From Entrophospora sp. SA101 (Eukaryota; Glomeromycota; Glomeromycetes; Entrophosporales; Entrophosporaceae): a DNA stretch of 64,000 bases. The stretch spans positions 83,177-147,176 of the forward strand of contig CAUDNR010002779.1 in NCBI GenBank assembly GCA_958430865.1, written 5' to 3'. The notes beneath the pieces were generated by a model, which had not been told where the DNA came from, searched no databases, and saw only the letters and a list, made by a program, of their open reading frames with translations. How positions within the stretch are numbered: the first letter of the stretch is position 1; the number at the start of each line of letters is the position of its first letter. This document shows positions 38,433 through 50,893 of this stretch, piece after piece. The position numbers and the translations under genes are program-made.

Positions 38433-41400
38433 ATGTGGAATATGTAATACGTTTTCAAATTTTATTTTTTATCTACCAAATTAGGAAGTGATGCAATAAT
38501 ATGGGCTCAATACGGAGTTTACTTAATGGAGGAAATTGTAATAGAGAATAACACAATCGAATGAATGGGATAGGAAAAATAAACAACCAGCAAAGCAATA
38601 TGGAAATAGTAAATAAAAAAAATTAATGAATAAAGCAAAAAGAAGAAGAAGAAGGAATTAATTAGTAAATTAATTAATTTAAAAAAAAAAACAATTGAAA
38701 AATGCTTTGTATGGCAATTTCTAATAGTCTTAGGATATTGATTGCCTATAGATAGGGAGAATGCAAAATTTAGAAATAGGCGAGAAATTCATATTAGGAT
38801 GAATAAAAAAAGAAAAAGCCGTTGTCATTTTTTGGATTGAATTGGGAATTGAATTGGGAATTGAATTGGTTTGGATTGGTCTAGTTTGGTTGGAGTGTGA
38901 GAGTGAGTGGGAATGAGTGATAGAGACACGTACTCCATAACAACTGATTGGTAATATCCAAATTATCAATAACCGAGAGAATTTTTACAAACAAATAATA
39001 ATCGTCATTTTATTTTAACAAAAATAAATATTCCCATCATTCCCATTAATATTCATTCATTCCCATTATTAATATTATTAATATATGTAAATTTTTTAAT
39101 TTTAAACAAAAAAATTTTTTTTTTCACGATCAAATTAGATTGTTTTACACTTTTAACACTAAATGCTATCAAGTCTTATCGTAGTAGCAATTATAGTAAT
39201 TAATGATATTATTACTATTAATAATTAACTAATTAGTAATTAATTAAATAACCGAGAGAGTCCATTCATCAACACATTTTTTAAACTAAACAAGAACACT
39301 CTTCAAAAATCCATTGTATGTGTTTCTGAATTCAAAAAATTCATTGTGTCGTTATGATCGGCCTTTTCTTTTCAACCCCGCATTCCCTTTTTTTGTCTTT
39401 CCGCTCTCCGTTTTTAATTATAATTATAATTATTATTATTATTATTATTATTATGTTTGTCAAAAAGGTTTTAGTTTGAATTGTATCCAGATTTAGGTAT
39501 ATAAGTAAAAAATTCCGGGATTTGAGTTTTATATAGTGTGAGTGTGAGTGTGTGTAATATTTCTTACAAACAAGGTTCTTTTTTCAAAAAAAGCGTCCGG
39601 AAAAAAGATCATGGAAAAAAGATTTCAAAGAAAAAAATTCTTGTGTAAAATTTTTTGTTTGCACAATAATAGTTATTGTTATTATTTATTTATATTATTA
39701 TATTTGTTTATAACAGAAAAATCCTTTTTCGAAATTTTTTACTTTAAATCGTTAATTCCGTTAACACAAAACACAACAACTTTCCATATTAATACAATAA
39801 AAAATCTTTCATGCAGGTTATTATAGTATATATTATAAGCCAAGTAATTATTAAAGTTTTATTAGTTTTAGAAATGTTTCGCCTATTTAATGATTTTAGA
39901 TTTTGGTTAATTAGTCAAGAGTTTAAATAATAATGGGCGAGACGGACAACCAAAAAATAAAGTTAATATTATTTTGTTTTGTTACAGTTGAGGATAAATC
40001 TTTTTATATTTTTTTCATATCCATGTAATTTTTTTTTTTTTTTGGGCGTATTTTAAAACAGCGCCATATTGTAAAAGGTTTCATTTACGATGATGATAAT
40101 GCGGAGTGTATTATAGAGGGAGTGTGAGTGAGAGAGAGAGAGAATATATTATTATAACATTTGCATGTGTGTATAATTGATGAACATTGGTAGTTATATC
40201 ATATCTTAAATTTTTGCCATTTATTATTATTTATTACATGCTATCATTAAATATTTTCCTCTTTTGCCCACCCGTTCTCACTCACACCCACACATTTGCT
40301 CTTTATTGACTATTTATTTGGATAAATATAATGTACCACAAATTTCCATTTAAAAGTCTAAATGGTTTTAAAGTTTTATTAAAGTTCACATGATTCAACG
40401 ATCGAAAAATGCATGCTGCATATATATACACCAGATATGTGTTCTACGATTTTTGGTTTAATACACTCTTTTTAGAGTTTGCAGATAGCCTTTGAATGGA
40501 TGAATAGGAGAAAGAGCGTGTGATTAGGGATGAGGACGAGGACGAGAATGATAATGAGGACGAGGATGAAGGATGAGGATGAGGGAGATTTCGTGTCTAA
40601 TTTATTATTTTGCATTTTACCATTTTAACATCACTTATTAACCTTAAATGCTAACAATATTAAAAGGTAAATAAATCCAATTAATAAAAGAATTAAGAAC
40701 GCGTAAATATTTGTTGGGGTTTTTTTAAAAAAAAAAGAATAATTAATTTTCTAAAAATCATAAATAAATAAACAATGTGTAATTTGTTTTTAAACTCTTG
40801 AACTCATAATTGGTTTCCGTGTTGCACCAACCGTTAGCCTTGGCTTCCTATACAAATAAACACAAATGTGTTCACATACATGCTGATATTGGGATAGTCA
40901 TCGTGCTCTATCTTATATATATGAATCGACCAGTTGTCATGGTTGTCATCTACGTAGCTAAATGACCCCCCATGCATTATACGATGATCCAAAAATATCG
41001 TGTATCTTCTATTTCTACCCTTCCCCGAGTGAGAAAACTGCATGAATAATAAGCCTCGAAGATGTTAAATTGGATCACGATTTTGTATTATCCATCAACG
41101 CCTATTAAACAACTTTTTTGAATATTTAATTAATCACAATAAGCAATGATCTGTAAATCGTGTGATTTAAACCGGAAAAAAATAATAAAATCAAATCCGG
41201 TTGGGTATCATTTGACTAAATAACAACAACAACAACAATAATAAGACAACCGGATATTATCCGGAACAGATTTCTCGAACAGCTTCCCTTCCTCTAATTT
41301 AAAAGTTTTTTTTTTACAACTATGCAGATCATTGGTAATTTTGGTAATTTTTTAATTATTGTTATATTATTGTAATTATTGTAACTATATTAATAATAAT

Positions 41401-41947
41401 AATAACTGTTAAAGGAATTTGGCAATCTGATAAGCCTGAAAATTTTTTTTGAGAAAATGCTAGTAGCAAAAAGGCAGAGTATGTTATACTAATATGCTGT
41501 ATAAATGTTTTCGTTTCATTGTACTTAACTTAATTTATCCAACATCATTTGAGATTAACCTGATGTCATTCGAGTTTTTTATTTTCTCGTTTTTTCAAAA
41601 AGGGAAAATCCGTATTTCTTTTGATCCAATCAATCTTTGTCAAGCTCTTCTTTGTCTTTTAGCGTTTTAAGTGGTTTCATATTTAACGCTACTTTATTAT
41701 TATTATAGTCATTGATTAAAATTTCAACAATGCAAAAAAATTTTATTTAATCAAAACAAAAAAGAAAGGCCCAGAATTTGAGTAAGGATCTTGTGGAATA
41801 TATATTTAGTCATATATGTTTATGAAAATCTTGTTCTTAATCTTGATTTAGTAATAACTTTATTTTAAATGAAACAATATCAGATATTATTATAATGTCA
41901 ATCAGAATTTTAATTCATTCAATGAATTTTGGAAATCTATTTAATTT

Positions 41948-41980
<33 letters not shown>

Positions 41981-44900
41981 CATTTATGTACTAAGCCTTT
42001 TTTAAAAGAAAAAAATACAAGTTAAATTTTAAGGCGATATGCGATGATAGATTGGTACGTTGACGTATGTATGGGACGTGTTATTGTAAAAATAATGACG
42101 CGACAAAAAAAGAGTATCATTGTAGAAATCATTCAAACAAACCAACTAATCGGTTGATTATAATAATGATAATAATAATAATAAATAATAATTAAATAAC
42201 AATAATTTAAAGCAATTATTACATTAGTAGTGGTTTATGTATTGGGTGGGTATTCTCTCCCTCCTCCTCTGGATAACTAAAATACGTATTTACTATATTT
42301 ACTTTTATTAAAAATTTTTTAAGGCTTTTTTCAAAGCATTGAAATACACTTATATTATAATAATAATAACCCAAAAATACAATTTTCTTCAACGTTATAG
42401 ACGTGTGCTATAAAAAACAACATGCCACCCACCACCGATACGTTCTAAAAATAAATGCGTATTTCTTATATACGATTTGCACTTTTTTTAATTTTCACAC
42501 AAGGTACGGAATAAGCGAGTAACAGGTGCGAAATATGTGGCATACTGAAAGTGTACGCTTTTGTCTCCATACAACAAAACATACGGGAAACCCTCATTTT
42601 TATTCATTATTATCTATAAAATCTATATCATCATCATCTTCATCAATAAACACAGAAATTGGAACATAGTTTTTCGAAAATTCTACATGACAAAAAAATA
42701 AATAAAACATCATTTTGTGGTTTAAACTCTTTACAACTTTTTTAGTTTTTAAAAAAAAAGCAAACTTTTATTTGTTGATGGCGATTTTTATGATTTTTAT
42801 TTAATTATTATTATTTAGAATTATGAAAATTCACATGTTTAATATTTAAAAACCATAGATTCAATATTTCTTCCAGGCGCTGACTGTATTTATGAATTCA
42901 TAAGGCTAATACAACCAATATTTCTCGATTGATTTTAATATATTATATACATAATTATTGGTGGAATTGTTAAACTCATAATTACGTTACAATAATTAAT
43001 AAATTTTCGAGTTTCTAGGTAATGAATGATCTGAACTTCCATGTCTTTTATTAATTATCATAGGTGGTGACGACAGCAGTGCCTTCATTCAACATAATTC
43101 AATGCCATTGGTGAAAATGCGACAAAGCCTTTTATTATCGGCTATGCGAATAGAAAAAAAATAACGTTAGATAAAAATAATTCATATTCAAGAATATTAA
43201 TAATTACAAATTATCCTATACTTTAGCTGGTATAACAAAAGTTGATGTTGTCATCATTATTATTATTCGAGTATGATACTTTACTCTTTACTATTACCCT
43301 TGTTATTTGGGTTGGGCAGGGACGCAGATCATATAATATAAATAGTAGGTATGTTTTTTTATAAATTGATAAAAAAATATACTAATACATATCTTTATTT
43401 AAGCTATTTTATATATCGAGACAAAATTATAACAACCCTTGTAAAATAAATATATATTTTTTAATTTATTTTTATATATATTACAAAATATTTTATACAG
43501 GGAATGAAATAAGAAGTTGATTGCAAGCATACCATACTATATATATAATGAACAAAATCAAGAGCTTATCAATAAAGTATCGTTTTTGATGATGCTACGT
43601 GATCTCGATTGTAATAATTAAATTCCTTTCAGGATTGTGTAACAAGTGACAACGATTGTAAGTTAGAGGAATTTAAAATAATATTAACAAATCACTAAAC
43701 TAATACCAGTGATGGCTTTATTTAAATGGCGTCAACTATAACAATCAACAACATTTTATAACTATAATGCGCAATTGTGTATTGTTCATGTTTATCAATG
43801 GAATAATAATAACAAAATGTAGCAGCTATTTTGTTTATCTAACAAGGAGATCTCTGATTTTGTATAATAATATGGTGATATATAGGTAACGCGAATTCAC
43901 GATCGTAACACAATAGATATAGTAGGATTTTAACATTGTTAATATTGATTTATTTTTCGATAACGTTAGTAACGCGAGCAGTGGCCGTAACACGTTATTA
44001 TAACCAAAAGTATGATAGAACAATAAAGTAATTAATATCTATCTATGATACACTCACAATTTACTATACTGTTACAGTCTGATTGGATCGTCAGTAACAT
44101 GCTATTTCCGTATATAAAGTACGCACAGTTTAATTATTATTAGTAATGTTCAGTATCAATATGGATTCATTAGTGTTTCCATGCCGGTACCGTTCTCATA
44201 TTTAACACGGAAATGTGCGCCTTTTATAGGCATCAGTTATTGTTTTGAATATATTTTTTCTTTGATGATGCTACACCAAATGGAGTTCCCTGTTATTATT
44301 ACTATTACTATTATTATTACTAATACAAATAATTCCGGAAAACATACGGAGGATTACTGTTTTTCCATATTAATATTAATACGTTTTCCGGTAATTACCG
44401 TACAGAAAATGTATTATACAGAATACAAATACTAATACTAATACTAATACTAATTATAATACTAATACGGACTTGCGGGAAATATAAATTCCGTTTGTGT
44501 TCTATTAGTATGTACAAAAAAACCAACCTACGGGAAAATGCGCTCTTTCACTAAAAAAGATTTCGTACCATTTCTGTATTAGTGTTAGTATTAGCATGCT
44601 TTCGGTAGATCTTTCCCGTAAAAAAATTTTTATGGATAAATTTTGAAATCTTGCAATTTCCATGATGTTTAAGTCAAATTAGGACGATGATGATTTTTTT
44701 TTTGTCGAGTGTTCTTTACTTTCATCGTTTAACAAAAATCTAACAAGGGAGTTTATAAATAATTTTTTATATTACATATATGGCGCGAGTCATCCTCTTG
44801 TTGCGCAGCACGGCCAAATTTCAAATATGATGCCAAATCTTTAAAATGCCAAGTCTCAATAACCCAAATAAGATAGAGTTTTCTAGCCATAACTTAACAA

Positions 44901-45051
44901 TAAGTTTTAGATCGTGTTAATATGAAAAAAAAAAAGTTATAGTAGTTTAAAGTTATGAATACAATCACCAAAAATAAAATAAAATGACAAGGCTCGATAA
45001 CCAAACAAGCTAGAACAAAGACTTTCTGTTTTATTCTAAAGAAATCATATG

Positions 45052-45149
45052 TAGTGATGGGCGTTTGACTGTTATTAAAAAAATTTTTTTACAACAATAT
45101 AATGATATCATATAATTGTTATATATAACAGTCACACCGCCATCATCTA
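45052..45149. mobile_element. Short hAT-like MITE
   Basis: 98 bp with imperfect terminal inverted repeats: TAGTGATGGGCGTTTGACTG at the left, and a right end whose complement is TAGATGATGGCGGTGTGACTG. An internal palindrome (CAATATAATGATATCATATA) lies between. The TAGTGATGG start is common in hAT elements, but no 8-bp target duplication is visible here. Confidence 0.5.
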
Positions 45150-45888
45150 TTAATTATATGGGAAAGCTTTTTAATAGAAAAAGAATCATTATCTGATTTT
45201 TGAAACTTTTAAAGAGATAAACATCTCAAACTTTTATTATGCAAAGCAGGTATGATCTCCAATCCAAAATATTCCAAGTGATAGTTGTAACATTAATCGG
45301 AATGCTTGTTTCACATTATGGCTGAAAAGCTCCGTAATTGCCGATCTTACAAGTCATAAGTTTTTGACTTTGGGTTTTTAAAAAATAACAAAAAGTTATA
45401 AAGTCCTGCGCGCCGTATTCTTTTCTTCCGAATTTTCCCTATTGTAATTGAATAAAACTTTTCTTCAAAATTATCTCTTCGCTCGAGAACAATGCGGGTG
45501 TTTAGAATTCCAGGACACTTGCAAAGAAAATATTTACTAATACTTTGCAAAAGTATTTAACATTGACCAGTGCAAGAAGAATTATTTGAAATCGTGGTAG
45601 TTTAATTGTGTATGGCAGTAATCAAAGTGCATATTAACACACTTTTTATGCAAAGTTCACATATAGTCCAATGGCTATATAGAACGAATTTTCTTGTATG
45701 ATCTGAATTAAAAATTGATATAATAAACTTTTTATCATGTTGCGCGAAAATTTTTATTTCGGTCAGAGATAACGTTAATTATTTAAAGAGGAACTATCTT
45801 TTGGAATAAATGGTGTCATAATAAAATTATTATTATTTAAATCTTGGTCCAAATTCTTTTTTCTTGAGCTCTAATTCATATCTAGTCT

Positions 45889-46312
45889 TTTAACGTTCCA
45901 ACTCTAATTAATTCTTTACATTTTATTTCAAGTTCTTTTTCTTTAAAAATCAATTCTATCAGCTCTTGCCTTATTATTGTTATTATTATTGTTATTTGTA
46001 ATATTCGATTTACGTTTATTGCATCATTGTCTCGGGTGTATGGAAGTAAATACCTTGTCGAATGGATCTTGTTGTACAAGCCTCAAGCCCATTATTCCTC
46101 CCAGTAGTGCTACTACCAACATTGCATGAACATTTCACCATCCAGTTTACAAGATCTGTCTGTATATATAAAAATATTATCAAATATTGTTTATTAAATA
46201 TATAAAACCAAAAAATAGTAAAATTTACTATAAAATGGCAGCATTTAAAAAGACTGGTTTTTTCCATAATGAATTGCTCTCGCATGAGCAGATTGGTATC
46301 ACGGGCTGCCAT
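45889..46312 (-). CDS. Hypothetical small protein, possible multi-exon gene or repeat remnant
   Basis: Minus strand. A first exon from 46312 (MAARDTNLLMREQFIMEKTS, then FKCCHFI) ends at a GTAAAT donor, and after a CAG acceptor near 46160 the frame continues (TDLVNWMVKCSCNVGSSTTG and onwards) to a stop at about 46016. A GTATTT donor inside this exon could instead join a Lys/Glu-rich, possibly coiled-coil segment ending near 45889 (RQELIELIFKEKELEIKCKE). No family recognised. The coherent splice sites support some coding history, but it could be a transposon-derived fragment. Confidence 0.3.
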
Positions 46313-46828
46313 GTTCTAAATATCAGATGGAATTTTGCAAAACAGCATTATTTAAGAGTTGTCACGTAAGTTATGGTCTTTGCATTTAATTAGCCCTGAC
46401 GTGAATAATGCAATTTCTTCTTTTAATACCCTGTCATTGGAATTAGAATTGTTGGAATTATTCTAAATAATAAAGTGTTAATCGATAAAATTTTATTTAA
46501 ACAATTAAATATATGATCATAATAAATGCAAAACCTTTCGAATCTCTTCCATCAGAATTTTCAAAATCCCATTCATAATAATCGAACAAAGATTCATCTA
46601 TTGTGACAAAGAAATTTATTTAAATTTTTGGATAAGATGGAAATATCATACTAATTGTATAACATATAAAATTGTGACATAAACTAGCTACTGGACTACA
46701 CAACCTACACCTATCATGCTATACTAAATAAATGTATGCTCGTGGTATTAGTATATTATAATATATCAGTGCCATCGAAAAATGTTCAATTTATTAAAAA
46801 AAATTCATAGTTTCAATAATTAGCTTCA

Positions 46829-46965
46829 TGTAGGTGAATTTCTAACAGAAGTTGAAGGCCAATTAAAAGTTGAAGAAGAGGATGCTTGTGTAGTAATAAA
46901 GCCTGATGTGAATCGGGATAGATGGTAGACTTCAGAAGACTTTGTTGAATAGGTAATATAGTTGA
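46829..46965 (+). pseudogene. Possible DDE-transposase-like fragment
   Basis: A short plus-strand stretch reads GEFLTEVEGQLKVEEEDACV, then VIKPDVNRDRW, a stop, and TSEDFVE. The pattern (acidic spacer, then a W followed by a short E/D helix) recalls parts of transposase-like genes common in such genomes, but it is too short and broken for a firm call. Confidence 0.25.
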
Positions 46966-47497
46966 ACTTGTTGAACTTAACTAAAATTTATTTAAAAAAA
47001 TTATTTATAATCAGCATGTGATTGATCTACCGAAATAATTTTATGTTGCACGCTTCTCGCAACTGTTATCGATTAGATAACATAATTCAATACCATTTTC
47101 AAGCAATTAAATAAAAAGTTCTGCGATGCCTCTTTTTTTTTTCAGTATCAAAATTTGAAACCACAAAATGCCTCCTATTGAAGAAAACAAACCATTAAAA
47201 TGATGACATGTGAAACGAAACAAAAATTTGTAATTCAACTGGCTTGCCGATCAGTATTGCACCTTATCATTGTCGATCATGCTAAGAATTCCAAATATAT
47301 TTATATGAACTTTATTATCTTTAAGTTAAAGGGAATTTTTATTTAAATTTTAAATTTTAAACTTTTCCACGTGTATTATTATGTAACATCATGTCATCAC
47401 GTAATACGATTAATAAAATTGGTAATTAACATTTGATTTTTTTTTCTTTTTAAATATATAATCAATATTAATAATATTTTATAGCAAATATAAAAAA

Positions 47498-49582
47498 ATG
47501 AATAAAGACAATATTCAAAATTCTGATCGAATTGTAATTTATACAAGAAATTTAATGAAACAATTTCCTGGTACAAAGGATAACAACGAAGTAAGTTACT
47601 ATTATTATTGATATGATATAAAAAAATTTTATATTGATATTAATAATTTAAATATTTTTTAGTTAATTAGTTCTTTAGAGAATCTATTAAAAACGGTGAT
47701 ACTCAAGTATAATCTTGATTTGGACATAATTGAAATTCCCGAACCATCACTCTTAGATCATAAAATCACTGATGATAGAAGTGATTACGAAATCACAGGT
47801 TAATAAAATACAATATATTATATTTGTATGAATTTTTGTTTTTTGTAAAAAAAAAAATCGTTAATATTTTCTTTATTCTATTTTTAGCTAAATTATTTCT
47901 TTTAACATCAGAGAAATCATTCATTTCACAATCATTATATTATTTATTTAGATTACTTGGTATTAATTACTTGGATACATTGATCATTCATTTTCATGGC
48001 CTTTTATACACCGATAAAGATCAACTAGTAGGGGAAGATGGGAAAGATGGGAAAGATGAGAAAGATGAGAAGATTGAAGATGAAAACACAGAAAACAAAG
48101 AAGAAAAAAAAGAAGAAAAAAAAGTGGATTTTAATTATATAATAAATGTATGGCAAGAATTAGAAAAATTATATGATGATAGATATATTGGCAAATTAGG
48201 TGTAAGTGAATTTAATATGAATAGATTGAAGAAACTAATTGATGCTACAAAGGTGAGAAGAATTTTATTTCTATTGCGATATGAATTATACTTTAAAAAA
48301 TTATTTATATATTTAATAATTTATTTATTTGCAGGTTCAACCAAAGATCGATCAGATTAATATAAAGAACCTTTGTTCTGTATCTCGTGAATTAATTGAA
48401 TTTGGCAAGAAAAATGATGTAGAATTATTGACTCATAGTGATTCTGATGGTAAATTCATTTAATTATTTTTATGTGAATTTTTTTATAAAACAATTAATT
48501 AAAATGATACCTTGCTAATAATAATAATAATATAATATCAATTATCAGTAATTTTACCACAAGAGAATTTTCACAAGATTATAAAGGGATATACTGATTC
48601 AATGAAAAAAGCCACCACTGATAAAGTGTTAGATGGTTCTGATGAGAATGAATATGTGCCACAATGGGTAATAAAATATTCTGTGGAGATTAAATGCAGT
48701 GGCCTTTTATACACCGATAAAGATCAACTAGTAGGGGAAGATGGGAAAGATGGGAAAGATGAGAAAGATGAGAAGATTGAAGATGAAAACACAGAAAACA
48801 AAGAAGAAAAAAAAGAAGAAAAAAAAGTGGATTTTAATTATATAATAAATGTATGGCAAGAATTAGAAAAATTATATGATGATAGATATATTGGCAAATT
48901 AGGTGTAAGTGAATTTAATATGAATAGATTGAAGAAACTAATTGATGCTACAAAGGTGAGAAGAATTTTATTTCTATTGCGATATGAATTATACTTTAAA
49001 AAATTATTTATATATTTAATAATTTATTTATTTGCAGGTTCAACCAAAGATCGATCAGATTAATATAAAGAACCTTTGTTCTGTATCTCGTGAATTAATT
49101 GAATTTGGCAAGAAAAATGATGTAGAATTATTGACTCATAGTGATTCTGATGGTAAATTCATTTAATTATTTTTATGTGAATTTTTTTATAAAACAATTA
49201 ATTAAAATGATACCTTGCTAATAATAATAATAATATAATATCAATTATCAGTAATTTTACCACAAGAGAATTTTCACAAGATTATAAAGGGATATACTGA
49301 TTCAATGAAAAAAGCCACCACTGATAAAGTGTTAGATGGTTCTGATGAGAATGAATATGTGCCACAATGGGTAATAAAATATTCTGTGGAGATTAAATGC
49401 AGGGGAATAGTTGCCAATAAAGGGTAAGTGATCTATCATGATAATATGTTGCAATTAATGTATTATATTAATATTATTCTTATAATATCATCACAATAAT
49501 TATTAGATATATTGTTATGGCAAGTAAATCTGAATCTAGTAATCTAGAAAGAAAATATAATTTGGGCGAAAAATTTTTATAA
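47498..49582 (+). CDS. Glutamate-cysteine ligase modifier subunit (GCLM-like), with internal duplication
   Basis: Regulatory subunit that tunes the first step of glutathione synthesis; aldo-keto-reductase-like fold without redox function (family knowledge). Exons as assembled: 47498-47590, 47663-47798, 47888-48252, 48335-48449, 48549-48955, 49038-49152, 49252-49423, 49507-49582. Landmarks: NYLDTLIIHFHGLL, RYIGKLGVSEFN, the VQPKIDQINIKNLC block, VELLTHSDSD, and the diagnostic C-terminal EYVPQWVIKYSVEIK with RGIVANKGYIVMASK. An acidic-basic low-complexity insert (GEDGKDGKDEKDEK) is unusual. An exact 703-bp tandem duplication keeps the frame and predicts 492 residues; collapsed to one copy, the gene would encode about 318, nearer the family norm. 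Confidence 0.9.
47997..49402 (+). repeat. Exact 703-bp tandem duplication inside the GCLM-like gene
   Basis: Unit 47997-48699 is repeated as 48700-49402 with no difference seen, including introns. The junction joins the end of one exon (VEIKCS) in frame to the middle of an earlier exon (GLLYTDKDQ). The two sides share only TGGCC at the breakpoint. Confidence 0.95.
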
Positions 49583-50893
49583 TTTAAAATTGAAATTACT
49601 GTAATTATTAAAAAATTTGCTGTAATTATAAACTTTCTAATATAATAAATTAATTTTGTGCTGAGTCTTGTTTGTGACAAGTATAACTGATATACAATGA
49701 CTATCAGCCTTGAACAGAATATCCCTTGTCAGATCAATTTATATGTTAATCAAGAAAAAAATTTTTTTTTCACTTGTTTATTTACATTTTTATTCATTTA
49801 TGCCTTAAAATAATGCTAATAATAATTTTTTTTTTAATAATAGGCATTCACACAACAATTCTTGGCAAAAATTAAAAATAGATCGAGTTTATTATATTTA
49901 AATTGGCTATTAACGAGCAAAGGAAGTAATTATTTATTTTCTGGTGACAATTTGTTGGTGGATCTTTGATAATTACATCAATTAATCTTTTTAAGTCATT
50001 TTTTAAGGAATAGCGTCAGCAAAAGCGTAAAAGGACCGCCAAAGAAATAGCCTCAGCTAACACCTGAGTGACAAAGGAATTGGGTGATGAAAAGATTAAA
50101 AAATATATAATAAATTTTTTGTCAAATTTGTAAGCGTGACTTAAGTGTCTCTTGGCAACGTGATTGAACCAAATAAAGTGTAGGATCATATTAAACCATC
50201 AAGGTAATTCCTTCAAAAGAATTCTGTCTCTTTTATAATCCCTCATTCTAGAGAGTTACCCGACGATTTTATGTTATTATTATTAATAACAGGCATTATG
50301 TCTGTTGCAGGTTGGGTATTCGTCATCATTTGATTATTCTCTAGCTTGCGTAGGAGAATTCATCCGTGCTTCTTTGGGGAGTCAGATGAGAACAAAAATT
50401 TGTCAAGATTAAAGTTTAATTTGTAAACTTGGATTTTGACAATATTAAATTTAAAGCATATCATTTTTTTTTTTCGGTGATTAGGATGATCCAAATTTAA
50501 AAGAAATAAATTGGTCAAGTAAAGTAAAATGACAAAATCCATATTGTATTTAGAGACTTTTAATTTATATTTCAAAATATTGTACAATAATAAATTTTAA
50601 CAAAGTTATAACAATAATAAAGTTTATAAATAATAATATTGATTTTCTTTAGAGTTACAGATGTACGCGTCACTTATTTCTCCAGTTAACAACAGACAAA
50701 TCTAACTTTGTTAGACACGCCAAATATCTATTAATCTTTTGCTATTTTTTAATTTAGTTTCTCATTTTTCTCATTTCAGATCTACAAAGAATTGTAGATT
50801 ATAAATTCATGTGATACCACATCTAATTCGCGGCAAACAAAAAAAATTTATCAGATTATTATTATTCATTCTTTTAGAACAGTACACATAATA
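49583..50893. other. Intergenic region between GCLM-like gene and Aurora kinase
   Basis: AT-rich. Around 49844-50250 several short coherent coding-like pieces on the plus strand (for example FTQQFLAKIKNRSSLLYLNW) are interrupted by stops; no family recognised, perhaps an old pseudogene. The rest is presumed Aurora promoter. Confidence 0.35.

Larger units (their letters stand above)
35347..45888. other. 10.5-kb gene-poor region
   Basis: No ORF with a recognisable domain on either strand and no tRNA- or rRNA-like element seen. It holds many simple repeats (poly-A/T runs, ATT and TAA tracts, a GT run at 38391-38429, an ACTAAT-type run at about 44427-44470), TTAATTAA-rich stretches near 37560-37620, a GA/GT-rich run at 40120-40145, a 98-bp hairpin-like MITE at 45052-45149 and one 70-codon minus-strand ORF at 40834-41043 of doubtful status. 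It may hold distal regulatory DNA or non-coding transcripts for the cyclin gene at its left; this is inference. Confidence 0.5.

Noticed and set aside
40834..41043. 70-codon minus-strand ORF in the gene desert
   Set aside because: Mixed composition makes it slightly gene-like, but there are no splice partners, domain or neighbours to support it.
45347..45550. 67-codon minus-strand ORF before the hypothetical gene
   Set aside because: No domain or splice support; likely chance or eroded repeat sequence.
35347..45888. Search for tRNA, 5S or snRNA genes
   Set aside because: No GGTTCGA-type B box with a matching A box, and no U6-like sequence, was found by eye; a covariance-model scan would be decisive.
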